Shown here piece by piece: positions 35,602 through 45,186 of a stretch of DNA of 64,000 nt. The translations under genes and the position numbers were made by a program. Below the pieces are notes generated by a model, which worked only from the letters and a program-made list of their open reading frames with translations, ran no database searches and was not told the origin of the DNA. This DNA comes from Dysgonomonas sp. 216 (GTDB taxonomy: Bacteria; Bacteroidota; Bacteroidia; Bacteroidales; Dysgonomonadaceae), in assembly GCF_010501065.1 (NCBI RefSeq), contig NZ_QVMM01000020.1, forward strand, positions 1-64,000, given 5' to 3'. The first letter of the stretch is position 1, and every line of letters begins with the position of its first letter.

Positions 35602-36927
35602 TTATTCCTGAGCTGTTGTAGCGGCAGGTACATAATCAAGCACTAAACGCTGATTGTTGTTCAGGTATTTGTTCGCAACGTCTCTTATTTCTTCGCGAGT
35701 GATAGAACGGTAAATATCAAGAACTTTATTGATAAGGTTTACGTCCTTATATAACATATAATACGAAGCAAGGCTACTTGCTACGTTTTCGACAGTAGAG
35801 TTTTGATTGATAAACTCGTTCTCGAATTGATTTTGAAGTTTCTGATAGTCTTCTTCCGAAATCAGTTCGGTTTGTATCTTTTTCACTTCCTCGTCTATAC
35901 TGGCTAACATTTCTTCGTTAGTTTTTCCCGACATGGGTATTCCTAAAATAAAGTAAGTACTGTAATCTTCTTGGCTAAAGTTGAAAGAGCCTACTTCCAA
36001 TGCTATTTTTTCATCGTCTACAAGTTTTTTATAAAGGCGCGAACTTTTTCCGCCACTAAGCACCGATGCTATCATTTCCAGAACATAAGCATCGCGATCT
36101 TTCATCGAAGGTGTACGATAGGCAGTCAATAACATTGGTAATTGAATGTTAGGATCTTCGAATACAGCGTTACGTTGTTTTGTGATAGGAGTTTCTTCGT
36201 ATTTTGTTTTTACAACATCCGTGCCTTTAGGTATAGAACCGAAGTACATTTCTATCCATTTTTTAGCTTGGGCTTTGTCAAAGTCTCCGGCTATTACCAG
36301 TACGGCATTGTTAGGTATGTAAAATTTATCGTGAAAAGCTATAAACTCGTCAAGTGTAGCGGCATTTAGGTGCTCGATAGACCCGATAGTTTGCCAACGG
36401 TAAGGATGTTTTTCGAATAAATTGTTTTTTACCGCCAGTAATAATTGACCGTATGGCACATTTTCGTAACGCATACGCTTCTCTTCTTTTACAACTTCGC
36501 GCTGAGTATCTACTCCTATCTGATTGATTACAGGATGTAACATACGTTCCGACTCCATCCATATTGCAAGCTCAAGGTTGTTTGAAGGGAATATTTCGTA
36601 ATAGTAGGTGCGGTCGTCTGTAGTATTGGCATTTGATTGTCCTCCGTTCGAGCTTACAATTTTATCCCATTGTCCACGTCCTATATTTTGTGTGCCTTCA
36701 AACAACAAGTGCTCGAAAAAATGGGCAAATCCTGTGCGGTCGGGAGTTTCGTCTTTAGCACCCACGTGGTACATTACCGAGGTTGCAACCACAGGAGCCG
36801 ATTTATCCTGATGTAGAATTACATGCAAGCCGTTACTGAGGTCGTATTCCTCAAACTCGACATGCTGAGCATAAGTTGCAGTTATGGCTGTAACTAAAAG
36901 CCCCAAAGAAAGCAAAGTCTTCTTCAT
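35602..36927 (-). CDS. M16 family zinc peptidase, catalytic subunit
   Basis: A 441-residue peptidase with a signal peptide (ending at TYAQ). The inverted zinc motif H69-F-F-E72-H73 is in GFAHFFEHLLFEG, and the third ligand is E148 or E149 in REVVKEEKRMRYEN. It should cleave peptides in the periplasm or at the surface. With the inactive M16 protein directly downstream it probably forms a heterodimer similar to the mitochondrial processing peptidase pair. Substrate unknown. Confidence 0.92.
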   Translation of the reverse strand: MKKTLLSLGLLVTAITATYAQHVEFEEYDLSNGLHVILHQDKSAPVVATSVMYHVGAKDETPDRTGFAHFFEHLLFEGTQNIGRGQWDKIVSSNGGQSNANTTDDRTYYYEIFPSNNLELAIWMESERMLHPVINQIGVDTQREVVKEEKRMRYENVPYGQLLLAVKNNLFEKHPYRWQTIGSIEHLNAATLDEFIAFHDKFYIPNNAVLVIAGDFDKAQAKKWIEMYFGSIPKGTDVVKTKYEETPITKQRNAVFEDPNIQLPMLLTAYRTPSMKDRDAYVLEMIASVLSGGKSSRLYKKLVDDEKIALEVGSFNFSQEDYSTYFILGIPMSGKTNEEMLASIDEEVKKIQTELISEEDYQKLQNQFENEFINQNSTVENVASSLASYYMLYKDVNLINKVLDIYRSITREEIRDVANKYLNNNQRLVLDYVPAATTAQE

Positions 36928-37015
36928 AATTTCTGTTCGAATTTATTTTATTAAATATTCTCTTCGTATTTGTTTGTTATATGTCGGCTTTTGTTTCCAA
37001 AAGTCACATAATGAT

Positions 37016-39556
37016 TTATTTTTTATTTTCAGGATATAGGCTATTCCACCATGTTTGATCGTCTTTCAGCCATTTAGCAAACCATGCATATATCGAGTAA
37101 TTCCACTCGATGCGTCTTTTGTAGTTCGATATTCCATGGTTTTCATCTTTTACCTGAATAAACTCTACCGGTCGGCCGAGTACTTTAAGGGCTGTATACA
37201 TTTGGATGCTTTCGCCAATGGGCACGTTGGTATCGTTCGTTCCGTGTAATAACAGTAGTGGCGTTTTTATTTTATCGGCGTTAAACAGCGGGCTCTGGTC
37301 TACATACATTTTTTTATTATTCCAAGGGTAGCTAAAAGCGCTTGCCCCCGAACTGTAGGTATATCCCCAATAGCCTTCGCCCCAATAGCTTGATATTGAA
37401 CTGATGCCGGCATGCGAAACGGCGGCAGCAAACATGTCTGTTTGTGTTTGCAGATACATGGTCATAAATCCTCCGTACGAAGCTCCTATACAACCAATTT
37501 TTGATGCATCTATATAGGGGTGTTCTTCAATAAACTTTTTTGTACCTTCAATTATGTCATCGGCAGTACGTTTACCCCATGCATTAACATGCCGTGCCGA
37601 AAATTCTTGTCCGTACCCGATTGTTCCGCTAGGTTGTAAAACATATACAACATATCCCATAGCTGCATATACATGCATAGGGTAGGGGAAAACAAGAGTA
37701 CGGGAAGTAGGCATAGTGCCACCATAGTAGTATACAATTGCCGGATATTTTTTCGATTTATCGAAATTTGGAGGTAAATAGTAGCGTCCCTCGATTGTGG
37801 TTCCGTCTGATGAAGTGAAGTTCCAGTCTTTGACTTCGCCCAGATTCAGATTATCTAGTTTTTCCTGCATTGGATTGGCTATAAGCGTTGATTTTCCTGT
37901 TTTCAGATCACAATAATATGCACGTGAAAAATTTGAAGTGCTTTCGCCTGTAATAACCGCATTTGTCGTCCCTCGCGACAGGCTGAATAGTTGTACTACT
38001 TCTTCCGGTAAATCTAAGCGTGTATATGAACCATTTTGTGGATTGTAGCGATAAACCGACTCGTAATCACGATCGGTAACCCGCATATAAATCATTTTAT
38101 CGGAGTTGTTCCAACGCATCGAACTTACCGAAGGATTGAAATCCTTTGTGATGGCTTTTATATCTTTTGTTTTTAAATCCATAATGTAAGCCTGTCCGTC
38201 GTAACTGTTTGGTATTTCGTCTTTGGGGACATTCAAACCAATACCAGCAAATGCTTCGGGTGCACCTCCTATAAGTATTTTTGTGCCGTCGGGCGAGAAT
38301 AAAGCCGAATGGGCAAAAGCTTCGTCTTTCCATATTGTATCGAGAGCCAAAGTATTTACATCCAACTTATACATAGATATATTGCGGAATGGCCGTTCGG
38401 TTGTGGTTTCCTTGGTTGTGGAGAATAGTAAATAACGCGAGTCGGCACTTATGTCGTTTATATATGTGGAATGTTTGCCGAATGTCAGGCGTTGTTTTAA
38501 CCCGCTGTTCAGATCGTATTTATAAATGAAATAACGATCGAGATAACCCGGTTGTCGGTCTTCGGGCGAAAGCAGGCGTTTTAAATCACCTTTCTGTTCG
38601 TTCCCCGATTCTTTATCTGTGTAATATAAACTCTTTTCGTCAGGCGATATGTAAAAACCTCCGCTAGGTATATCTGTAGCTACTATTGTTTCGGTAAGTA
38701 CTTCAGGGTCGAGAGTAATGAAATGTAATTTACCGTTTCGGCTTTCTGTGTAATAAATTTTATTCGAAGTAGGCATCCAATTTGGATATTTAGAGCCTAA
38801 ATTTACCCTGCGATTAGTTTGAATATCTAAAATTTGGGAGTAATCCGAAGATTTTCCTTCCTTATCATATATTCTGTAGCGTAGTAAAACAAAGCGTCCG
38901 TTAGGAGATATGCGGGCATCGGTTACTCTGTCTGCCCGGGCAATATCTTGTATTGTTATCAGCTGTTTACCTGTGGGTTGTACTTTAAAAACGGTAATAC
39001 TGTCGTCCTTTTCTGATTCTATAGCTATTTTTACACCTTCGTCTTCAAGTTTTGATGAAGATAAACTCATGTACTTAATAAAAAATGTTGTTGTTCCGGG
39101 AGTAGTTGTAAACTCCTTATCCATAACTTTGGCATTTTTGAGGCTATCTTCGATAGAAGTTTTTGTGATTTCTTTCTTTTCGTTAATATAGGCTTCAAAC
39201 ATTCCGGGCGATGTCACTTTTAACCTAGCTTTGCAATAGCGGTCGGCATTTAATTGGAAAGAGAGCAGATGAAAACGTGCCCCCGACTGAGGTTTGGAAA
39301 AAAAGAAATAATCGCGCGTAACTTCGGACGAAAGTGGTTCGGTAAATGCGTTTTGAGGTGGTATACTAATGAAGGTTTCGAGCAGGTTCTTGTTTTCGAA
39401 TTTTTCTCCTTTCAAATTTGTTGAGTCCAACATTACCGGCATAACAACATCGATAGGTTTTGTTGTGTATACCCTATCGACCGATATTTTGCGCTGAGCG
39501 AATAAAGCTGCAGAAAATACAATAAGTATAGAAAATAAAATACCTCTTATAGTCAT
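37016..39556 (-). CDS. S9 family prolyl oligopeptidase-type serine peptidase
   Basis: An 846-residue secreted peptidase with a signal peptide (ending LFAQ), a beta-propeller over roughly residues 180-580 (for example ISPNGRFVLLRYRIYD, SPDEKSLYYT) and a C-terminal alpha/beta-hydrolase domain. The catalytic triad is clear: Ser near 696 in GASYGGFM, Asp near 779 in LHGTNDTNVP, His near 807 in DENHGI. It is likely to release di- or oligopeptides from larger ones. A TACTTTTG -7 box lies upstream (39602-39609). Confidence 0.92.
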   Translation of the reverse strand: MTIRGILFSILIVFSAALFAQRKISVDRVYTTKPIDVVMPVMLDSTNLKGEKFENKNLLETFISIPPQNAFTEPLSSEVTRDYFFFSKPQSGARFHLLSFQLNADRYCKARLKVTSPGMFEAYINEKKEITKTSIEDSLKNAKVMDKEFTTTPGTTTFFIKYMSLSSSKLEDEGVKIAIESEKDDSITVFKVQPTGKQLITIQDIARADRVTDARISPNGRFVLLRYRIYDKEGKSSDYSQILDIQTNRRVNLGSKYPNWMPTSNKIYYTESRNGKLHFITLDPEVLTETIVATDIPSGGFYISPDEKSLYYTDKESGNEQKGDLKRLLSPEDRQPGYLDRYFIYKYDLNSGLKQRLTFGKHSTYINDISADSRYLLFSTTKETTTERPFRNISMYKLDVNTLALDTIWKDEAFAHSALFSPDGTKILIGGAPEAFAGIGLNVPKDEIPNSYDGQAYIMDLKTKDIKAITKDFNPSVSSMRWNNSDKMIYMRVTDRDYESVYRYNPQNGSYTRLDLPEEVVQLFSLSRGTTNAVITGESTSNFSRAYYCDLKTGKSTLIANPMQEKLDNLNLGEVKDWNFTSSDGTTIEGRYYLPPNFDKSKKYPAIVYYYGGTMPTSRTLVFPYPMHVYAAMGYVVYVLQPSGTIGYGQEFSARHVNAWGKRTADDIIEGTKKFIEEHPYIDASKIGCIGASYGGFMTMYLQTQTDMFAAAVSHAGISSISSYWGEGYWGYTYSSGASAFSYPWNNKKMYVDQSPLFNADKIKTPLLLLHGTNDTNVPIGESIQMYTALKVLGRPVEFIQVKDENHGISNYKRRIEWNYSIYAWFAKWLKDDQTWWNSLYPENKK

Positions 39557-39601
39557 AGTTAAAATCTTTTATTCAGAAATTTTATAGAGTTTAATTACAT
39601 A

Positions 39602-39609
39602 CAAAAGTA
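39602..39609 (-). promoter_or_regulatory. Possible -7 element of the S9 peptidase gene
   Basis: TACTTTTG on the minus strand, matching TAnnTTTG, about 46 bases before the ATG at 39556. No clear TTTG upstream of it. Confidence 0.4.
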
Positions 39610-39639
39610 AAGTAAAATCATCAGAAAAGCACTAAAAGT

Positions 39640-39680
39640 AAAAAGGGATATTTAGAAATGGTCTAAATATACCCCTTTTT
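39640..39680. repeat. Inverted repeat upstream of the S9 promoter
   Basis: AAAAAGGG and ATATTTAGA pair with TCTAAATAT and CCCCTTTTT across a 5-nt loop, with a 2-nt bulge. It looks like a terminator facing rightwards (T-run on the plus strand), but no plus-strand gene precedes it. Its role is unknown. Confidence 0.5.
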
Positions 39681-39798
39681 ATAATCATATTATTATATAA
39701 GGTAGCTTCTCTGTTTATTATTTGGTAGTAATATTGTCGGATAAGCAAATATTTTTCTTTATATATAAGCCTTAAAAGGTCAGTTAAAAACCATAATG

Positions 39799-39822
39799 AT
39801 TGTCGGTCTGTAATCCGACAAT
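39799..39822 (+). promoter_or_regulatory. Palindromic operator candidate at nfeD
   Basis: ATTGTCGG and CCGACAAT flank an 8-base spacer, directly upstream of the -7 box at 39828. A second half site, ATTGTCGGA, occurs near 39733. A regulator might bind here. Confidence 0.4.
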
Positions 39823-39827
39823 TTAAT

Positions 39828-39835
39828 TACCTTTG
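39828..39835 (+). promoter_or_regulatory. -7 element of nfeD
   Basis: TACCTTTG, a full match to TAnnTTTG, 25 bases before the ATG at 39860. The upstream TTTG box is not obvious. Confidence 0.45.
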
Positions 39836-39859
39836 TTTTTGATTCAATACAAAATAGCA

Positions 39860-41245
39860 ATGAATAAATTTTTCTCGTTATTACTGTTATTGGTTTTAGC
39901 CTTTCAGTTGAAAGCCGAGACTGATAAGAAGCTGGTTTATAAGATTAACATAAAGCAGGAAATAGGCAGTACATCATTAATCCATTTACAGAATGGATTG
40001 CATCATGCAACAAAAGAGAATGCCGACTATGTTCTTTTAGATATGAATACGTATGGTGGGGCTGTAATGGAAGCCGATTCTATGCGTACTGCAATTTTAA
40101 ATTTTCATATTCCGGTATATGTATTTATTAATAATAATGCAGCATCGGCAGGAGCTTTAATTTCGATAGCCTGCGATAAAATATTTATGACTTTGAGTGC
40201 CAATATAGGTGCTGCAACGGTTGTAGATGGAGGAACGGGCGAAAAGGCTCCCGACAAATATCAGTCGTATATGAGATCATTGATTCGTTCTACGGCCGAA
40301 AGTCATGGGCGTGATACTATAATTGAACAAAAAGGGGATACTGTTTATAAATGGAAACGCGACCCGCGTATAGCCGAAGCCATGGTTGACGAACGTGTGG
40401 TTGTGCCGGGTATAATAGATTCTACAAAGGTTCTGACACTTACCGCTAACGAGGCTTTGGAACTTGGGTATTGCGATGGAATAGCGCAAAATGTAAACGA
40501 AGTAATAACTAAGCATATAGGGCTAAGTGATTACGAAATAAAAACTTATAATCCTACCACATTCGATAATATAAAAGGGTTTCTTATGAATGGCGCCGTT
40601 CAGGCATTCCTTATTATGTTTATAATAGGTGGAATATATTTTGAACTGAAAACGCCCGGATTTGGGTTGCCTTCGGCTGTAGCTGTTACGGCTGCAATAC
40701 TGTATTTTACACCTTTGTATATGGATGGATTTGCTCAAAATTGGGAGATTCTTATTTTTGTTGTAGGTTTAATTCTCATTGCTTTCGAAATATTTGTCAT
40801 ACCGGGATTTGGTTTTGCCGGAATTGCCGGAATTGTGTTTGCTGTTGTCGGGTTGTTCCTTAGCCTGATTGGTAATATCGATTTTAACTTCGAAGGTGTT
40901 TCGTTAGGTAATGTTACAGGAGCTGTGTTGACGGTTTCGGGGGGAGTTATTATGTCGGCTGTGCTGATTGTGTATTTGGCCAGCAGGATAGGAAAAGACG
41001 GAATATTCAGAAATGTAGCACTTAATACCGATCAGGAAGGTTTTATATCTGTGTCCGAAGCTCCAAGGCAACTTATTGGTAAAATAGGCATAGCGGCAAC
41101 AGTGTTGCGCCCTTCGGGCAGAGTTATTATTGATGACGAGTATTACGATGCCGTGTCAAATGGCGGATTTATAGAGAAAGGTCAGGCTATAAAGGTTATG
41201 AAATATGAGAATTCGCAGGTATATGTTTCAGTTATAAAGGAATAA
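39860..41245 (+). CDS. NfeD-type membrane serine protease
   Basis: A 461-residue long-form NfeD protein. The signal peptide (MNKFFSLLLLLVLAFQL) is followed by a ClpP-class serine protease domain with the likely catalytic Ser in NNNAASAGALISIACDKIF, and a Lys further on. Four membrane helices lie near residues 250-395, and an OB-fold domain follows (KIGIAATVLRPSGRVII). Such proteins work with SPFH/flotillin-like proteins at the membrane. The usual adjacent SPFH gene is absent here; kdsB follows at 19 bases. Confidence 0.88.
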   Translation: MNKFFSLLLLLVLAFQLKAETDKKLVYKINIKQEIGSTSLIHLQNGLHHATKENADYVLLDMNTYGGAVMEADSMRTAILNFHIPVYVFINNNAASAGALISIACDKIFMTLSANIGAATVVDGGTGEKAPDKYQSYMRSLIRSTAESHGRDTIIEQKGDTVYKWKRDPRIAEAMVDERVVVPGIIDSTKVLTLTANEALELGYCDGIAQNVNEVITKHIGLSDYEIKTYNPTTFDNIKGFLMNGAVQAFLIMFIIGGIYFELKTPGFGLPSAVAVTAAILYFTPLYMDGFAQNWEILIFVVGLILIAFEIFVIPGFGFAGIAGIVFAVVGLFLSLIGNIDFNFEGVSLGNVTGAVLTVSGGVIMSAVLIVYLASRIGKDGIFRNVALNTDQEGFISVSEAPRQLIGKIGIAATVLRPSGRVIIDDEYYDAVSNGGFIEKGQAIKVMKYENSQVYVSVIKE

Positions 41246-41263
41246 ATAAGGAAAAATTCGGAT

Positions 41264-42013
41264 ATGAAATTTATAGGAATAATCCCAGCCAGATATGCTT
41301 CAACTCGTTTTCCGGGTAAGCCATTAGCCGATATGGCAGGCAAACCAATGATTCAGCGTGTTTATGAACAAGTAAAGTTGGTGTTAGATGATGTTTGGGT
41401 GGCAACCGACGACGAACGTATATTTAATGTAGTTGAAGCTTTTGGAGGAAATGTGGTTATGACTTCGCCGGATCATCAGAGCGGAACCGACAGGTGTTAC
41501 GAGGCTTGCCAAAAAGTAGGAAATAATTGTAATGTTGTTATCAATATTCAAGGCGATGAGCCTTTTATACAACCAGCACAGATTGAAGCTCTGAAAGCAT
41601 GTTTTACAGGTGATGAAGTGCAAATTGCAACTCTAGTGAAACCATTCAGGAAAGAAGACGGTTTTGATGCATTGTTTAATCCTAATTCGCCCAAAGTGGT
41701 GATTAACAAAATGCAGGAAGCTGTTTATTTCAGCCGTTCTATAGTTCCTTATATAAGAAATGCGCATCATACCGAATGGCTCGACAGGCATACTTTTTAT
41801 AAACATATAGGAATGTATGCTTATCGTGTTGATGTATTGGGAGAGATTACACGTTTAGATGTTTCGTCGCTCGAAAAAGCCGAATCGCTAGAGCAGCTTC
41901 GGTGGATAGAGAATGGTTATAAAATAAAAGTAGGCTTTACAGACATAGAGACTATCGGTATCGATACACCGGATGACATGGATAAGGCTTTACAATTGCT
42001 CAACCTAAAATAG
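41264..42013 (+). CDS. kdsB: 3-deoxy-manno-octulosonate cytidylyltransferase
   Basis: KdsB activates Kdo as CMP-Kdo for lipid A inner-core synthesis. The 249-residue protein has the nucleotide-binding N-terminus IIPARYASTRFPGKPLADM, INIQGDEPFI and YKHIGMYAYR. Length is typical of the family. It lies just downstream of nfeD, probably cotranscribed, and is convergent with the exosortase-like gene. Confidence 0.95.
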   Translation: MKFIGIIPARYASTRFPGKPLADMAGKPMIQRVYEQVKLVLDDVWVATDDERIFNVVEAFGGNVVMTSPDHQSGTDRCYEACQKVGNNCNVVINIQGDEPFIQPAQIEALKACFTGDEVQIATLVKPFRKEDGFDALFNPNSPKVVINKMQEAVYFSRSIVPYIRNAHHTEWLDRHTFYKHIGMYAYRVDVLGEITRLDVSSLEKAESLEQLRWIENGYKIKVGFTDIETIGIDTPDDMDKALQLLNLK

Positions 42014-42036
42014 CTTAACCCTCATAATACAAATAA

Positions 42037-42792
42037 TCAGGCATCTTTGTTGTTAACAGAGGTGTCTGTTTTTTCTGTTGTAGCTGTTATATTCAGGTTA
42101 TCCTTAATATTTGCACTTTTCTTTCTTTGGTAAGGCAGGTTTATCTTTTCTTGCCAGAATAGCCATAGGAGGAATATTCCGGCCAGATAATAAAGCCAAC
42201 CGAAAATATCGTGATGAAAAAATTCGAACCAATCTATTTGAAATAAGCGGTGAGTTTCTACGCTGGAATCCCATACCCTTCCATTATACCATTCGTTAAA
42301 ACCTATAAACCATTTAGGATAAAAATCTTTTGTAATAATTGCTATTGCCGATATGCGAAAAACATTCAGTACATACAGGAATATAATAGATGATGGGATA
42401 AACCATAGCTTCTTTTTCCATGGACCATAAAAGAATAACATAATGAATGTAAACATCAGTATTTGTTTGCCACCGGTGCATCCCCAAATAATGCGGAGCT
42501 TTAAGAATGCGCCTTCGAAACGAATAGCAATATCATCATAGAGGAAATTGTCGTACCCGAAAAGTACACTAGTAACCCAATGCACCGATTTTGCTACCAT
42601 AATGCACAATGGTTTTACTGCTTCGGAGTAGTCTTTTCCAAAAATGAACAAAGAATCGTGGTTCTCGCCTTCGGATGTACATAATTTCCAAACAAAGTCG
42701 AAAAAGAAAAATAAAGCCAAAAAACAAAGGATATCCTTGTTTTGCTTAATCAGTTTGCGTATAGAGTCTATATTTGTGTTAACTGAACCCAT
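42037..42792 (-). CDS. Exosortase/archaeosortase family protein
   Basis: A 251-residue multi-helix membrane protein with the three family active-site residues in order: C105 in IIWGCTGGKQ, R146 in LNVFRISAI, and a His at 193 or 194 in EFFHHDIFGW. Exosortases cleave and process C-terminal sorting signals on secreted proteins. Subfamily is uncertain. No PEP-CTERM-like target and no glycan or exopolysaccharide cluster lies within the window. The charged C-terminal tail (KTDTSVNNKDA) is extra. It runs opposite to kdsB, 23 bases apart, tail to tail. Confidence 0.8.
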   Translation of the reverse strand: MGSVNTNIDSIRKLIKQNKDILCFLALFFFFDFVWKLCTSEGENHDSLFIFGKDYSEAVKPLCIMVAKSVHWVTSVLFGYDNFLYDDIAIRFEGAFLKLRIIWGCTGGKQILMFTFIMLFFYGPWKKKLWFIPSSIIFLYVLNVFRISAIAIITKDFYPKWFIGFNEWYNGRVWDSSVETHRLFQIDWFEFFHHDIFGWLYYLAGIFLLWLFWQEKINLPYQRKKSANIKDNLNITATTEKTDTSVNNKDA

Positions 42793-43083
42793 TATTTAGT
42801 TCACAAAAATAGAAAAACTTATCAGTATTTCAATATAAAAAGAAATTATATATAATAACAAATGTCTGGTATATTAAGTTTTTAATTTACTTTGCAGCGG
42901 TTTATTGGTACATCTGTTCCTTATTAATAATTGATGAATATAAGTTAAGATATACAAATTTGCGGTAATTTTAATTGATGATAAGCCGATTTGGTAAAAA
43001 CTCAAGCAAAAAATAATATTTTTGTAATCGAAAATCTTTAGAGAATCGGAAAAATAACCAAACACTCGAATATTGAATATATA

Positions 43084-44382
43084 ATGTCAGGAAATAAAAA
43101 ACTATTACTGGTTGCCATTTTAGCCTTTGCTGTATTTTACGTAAATGCTCAAAACACAACCTCACCTTACAGCCGCCACGGTTACGGAATGTTGAAAGAT
43201 AAAGCTATCGGAACCTCGAAAGGTATGGGTGGTATATCGTACGGAGTTAGAGGACAGAGCACAAATCCCGGTAATCCGGCATCATATTCGGCGGTCGATT
43301 CTCTTACTTTTATATTTGATATGGGAGTGTCTTTTTCTCAAAACAAATTGAGTGATGGAAGTGGTTCTCAATCGGATGATAACGGAGGACTTGATTATAT
43401 AACCATGCTTTTTCCTGTGTCGAGAAAGATGGGGGTGAGCTTTGGTATATTGCCTTACTCGTCTACCGGCTACAGTTTTAAAGAAACAGTGACGGCTGAT
43501 GGTATTACCGAGGTGCATAATTATTCGGGTTCGGGAAATTTGAGTCAGGTATTCGGAGGGCTTTCGTACGAAATGCCAATAAAAGGGCTATCGGTTGGAG
43601 CTAATGTTTCGTATATGTTCGGTACATTGAAGCATAATATGGTTTTATCTTATTCGTCTGTGTCGTCAACAAATAGTAGGGGGCGTTATCAGCAAATGTC
43701 TATTCATGCTCTTAAATTCGATATAGGTGCACAATATGAGATGAACTTACCTAATAATAAAAGTTTAGTATTGGGTGCGGTCTTTTCACCTCAATTAAGT
43801 CCTAAAACAAGGGTTACTTGGCGAAATATATTATCATCAGGGATTGTAGTTGATTCACTTCCCGGTACAAATGTTGATGCACAACTACCAGCAACCTATG
43901 GGTTGGGTTTTACATACTCCGATAAAAAGCACTTATTGTTTGGTGCGGATGTTACATATCAAAAGTGGTCGGATCTTGATTATCCGGGAGATGAGGAATA
44001 TTTGAACGATGGATTGACAAAATCGGAGCGCTTTAATGACAGAATACGTGTAAATGCAGGGATTGAATATGTAAAAGACCCTTTAGACCGAAATTTCTTT
44101 AAGCGTTTAAGGTTGCGTGGAGGTTTAAACTACAGCAATTCGTACATGAATGTAAAATCGAATGGTGTGGTGGATGGATATAAAGAATATGGAGCAACAA
44201 TAGGTTTTGGTATACCTATATCGCGCGATATGTATTCGCAACGAGTTTCGTTCATAAATCTGAGTTTTGAGTATACGAAGATTAAGCCGGATAATAGCGC
44301 AATGGTTAAAGAAGACTACTTTGGAGTATCGCTAAACATGAATATCAATGAACTATGGTTCATGAAAAATAAGTTTAGATAA
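43084..44382 (+). CDS. Outer-membrane beta-barrel protein upstream of lptC
   Basis: A 432-residue protein with a signal peptide (ending VNAQ) and a FadL/OmpP1-like N-terminus: SPYSRHGYGMLKDKAIGTSKGMGGIS is split by strands, then NPGNPASYSAVDSLTF. The rest is alternating beta-strand of the type seen in outer-membrane barrels. No transport specificity can be assigned. It starts what looks like an envelope operon with lptC (21-base gap). A TATTTTTG at 43017-43024 may be its promoter -7 box. Confidence 0.75.
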   Translation: MSGNKKLLLVAILAFAVFYVNAQNTTSPYSRHGYGMLKDKAIGTSKGMGGISYGVRGQSTNPGNPASYSAVDSLTFIFDMGVSFSQNKLSDGSGSQSDDNGGLDYITMLFPVSRKMGVSFGILPYSSTGYSFKETVTADGITEVHNYSGSGNLSQVFGGLSYEMPIKGLSVGANVSYMFGTLKHNMVLSYSSVSSTNSRGRYQQMSIHALKFDIGAQYEMNLPNNKSLVLGAVFSPQLSPKTRVTWRNILSSGIVVDSLPGTNVDAQLPATYGLGFTYSDKKHLLFGADVTYQKWSDLDYPGDEEYLNDGLTKSERFNDRIRVNAGIEYVKDPLDRNFFKRLRLRGGLNYSNSYMNVKSNGVVDGYKEYGATIGFGIPISRDMYSQRVSFINLSFEYTKIKPDNSAMVKEDYFGVSLNMNINELWFMKNKFR

Positions 44383-44403
44383 ATTGAAGGCAAAAAGAGC
44401 AAA

Positions 44404-45060
44404 ATGTTTGAGCCAATAAATATTTTAAAAAGAAGCGTAGTTGCAGGTATTGTTATGGTACTTGCAACTACGTTTTTTATTTCGTGTGGAGGTGACAACA
44501 CAAACTATGTGGACGTACCTTTTGATAAAGAGACAATTCCATCAATGGCGGTAGACAGTGTTACCGAGCTGATTTCTGATTCGGGGCTGATACGTTATAA
44601 AGTTATAACCAAAACATGGCTGTTTTTTGAAGAGGTTTCGGAACCATATTGGTACTTTCCAAATGGATTGTATGTGGAGAAGTTTGATACAGCATTTAAT
44701 ATCGAAACAACTATAATAGCCGATACTGTTTGGAATTTTAAATCGAAAAGGCTGTGGAAATTAAAGGGAAATGTTTTTGTTCGCAATTCTAAAAACGAAA
44801 CGTTTTTTACTCACGAAATGTTTTGGGATGAACGTTTAGGCAGAATATACTCTGACAAATATATAGAAATAAACCAACCGGAGAAGTTAACCTTAAAAGG
44901 AATAGGTTTTGTTTCTAATCAGAGTATGACCGAATATACAGTAAGAAAGCCCTTCGATAGTGAATTATATTATAATGAGAATGAAGCTCAGGTGCAGAAA
45001 GCTGATTCTACTGCTGTTCAGGTTACCGATAGTGTCAATACATTGGCAAGGAAACCTTAA
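44404..45060 (+). CDS. lptC: LPS transport periplasmic protein LptC
   Basis: LptC links the LptB2FG transporter to LptA in the transfer of lipopolysaccharide from the inner to the outer membrane. The 218-residue protein has an N-terminal membrane/lipoprotein segment with FISC, then the LptC beta-jellyroll (DSGLIRYKVITKTW, LWKLKGNVFVRN, YSDKYIEINQP). Residues after 190 are low-complexity. Neighbouring OMP and PpiD genes agree with an envelope-assembly role. Confidence 0.88.
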   Translation: MFEPINILKRSVVAGIVMVLATTFFISCGGDNTNYVDVPFDKETIPSMAVDSVTELISDSGLIRYKVITKTWLFFEEVSEPYWYFPNGLYVEKFDTAFNIETTIIADTVWNFKSKRLWKLKGNVFVRNSKNETFFTHEMFWDERLGRIYSDKYIEINQPEKLTLKGIGFVSNQSMTEYTVRKPFDSELYYNENEAQVQKADSTAVQVTDSVNTLARKP

Positions 45061-45186
45061 TATATAAGTGTAGATACATTTTTTTATAAATTGAATTGTT
45101 TTACACCTTAAAATTATTATCTTCGTGCCCTGATAAAACTGTGAAATTAATAAACAAATAAACATATAATAAATAGTTTGAATTAA

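Larger units (their letters stand above)
39557..39859 (+). other. 303-base region between the divergent S9 and nfeD genes
   Basis: Holds the S9 -7 box (39602-39609), a hairpin (39640-39680), a short inverted repeat (39799-39822) and the nfeD -7 box (39828-39835), described separately. No gene is seen in it. Confidence 0.6.
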
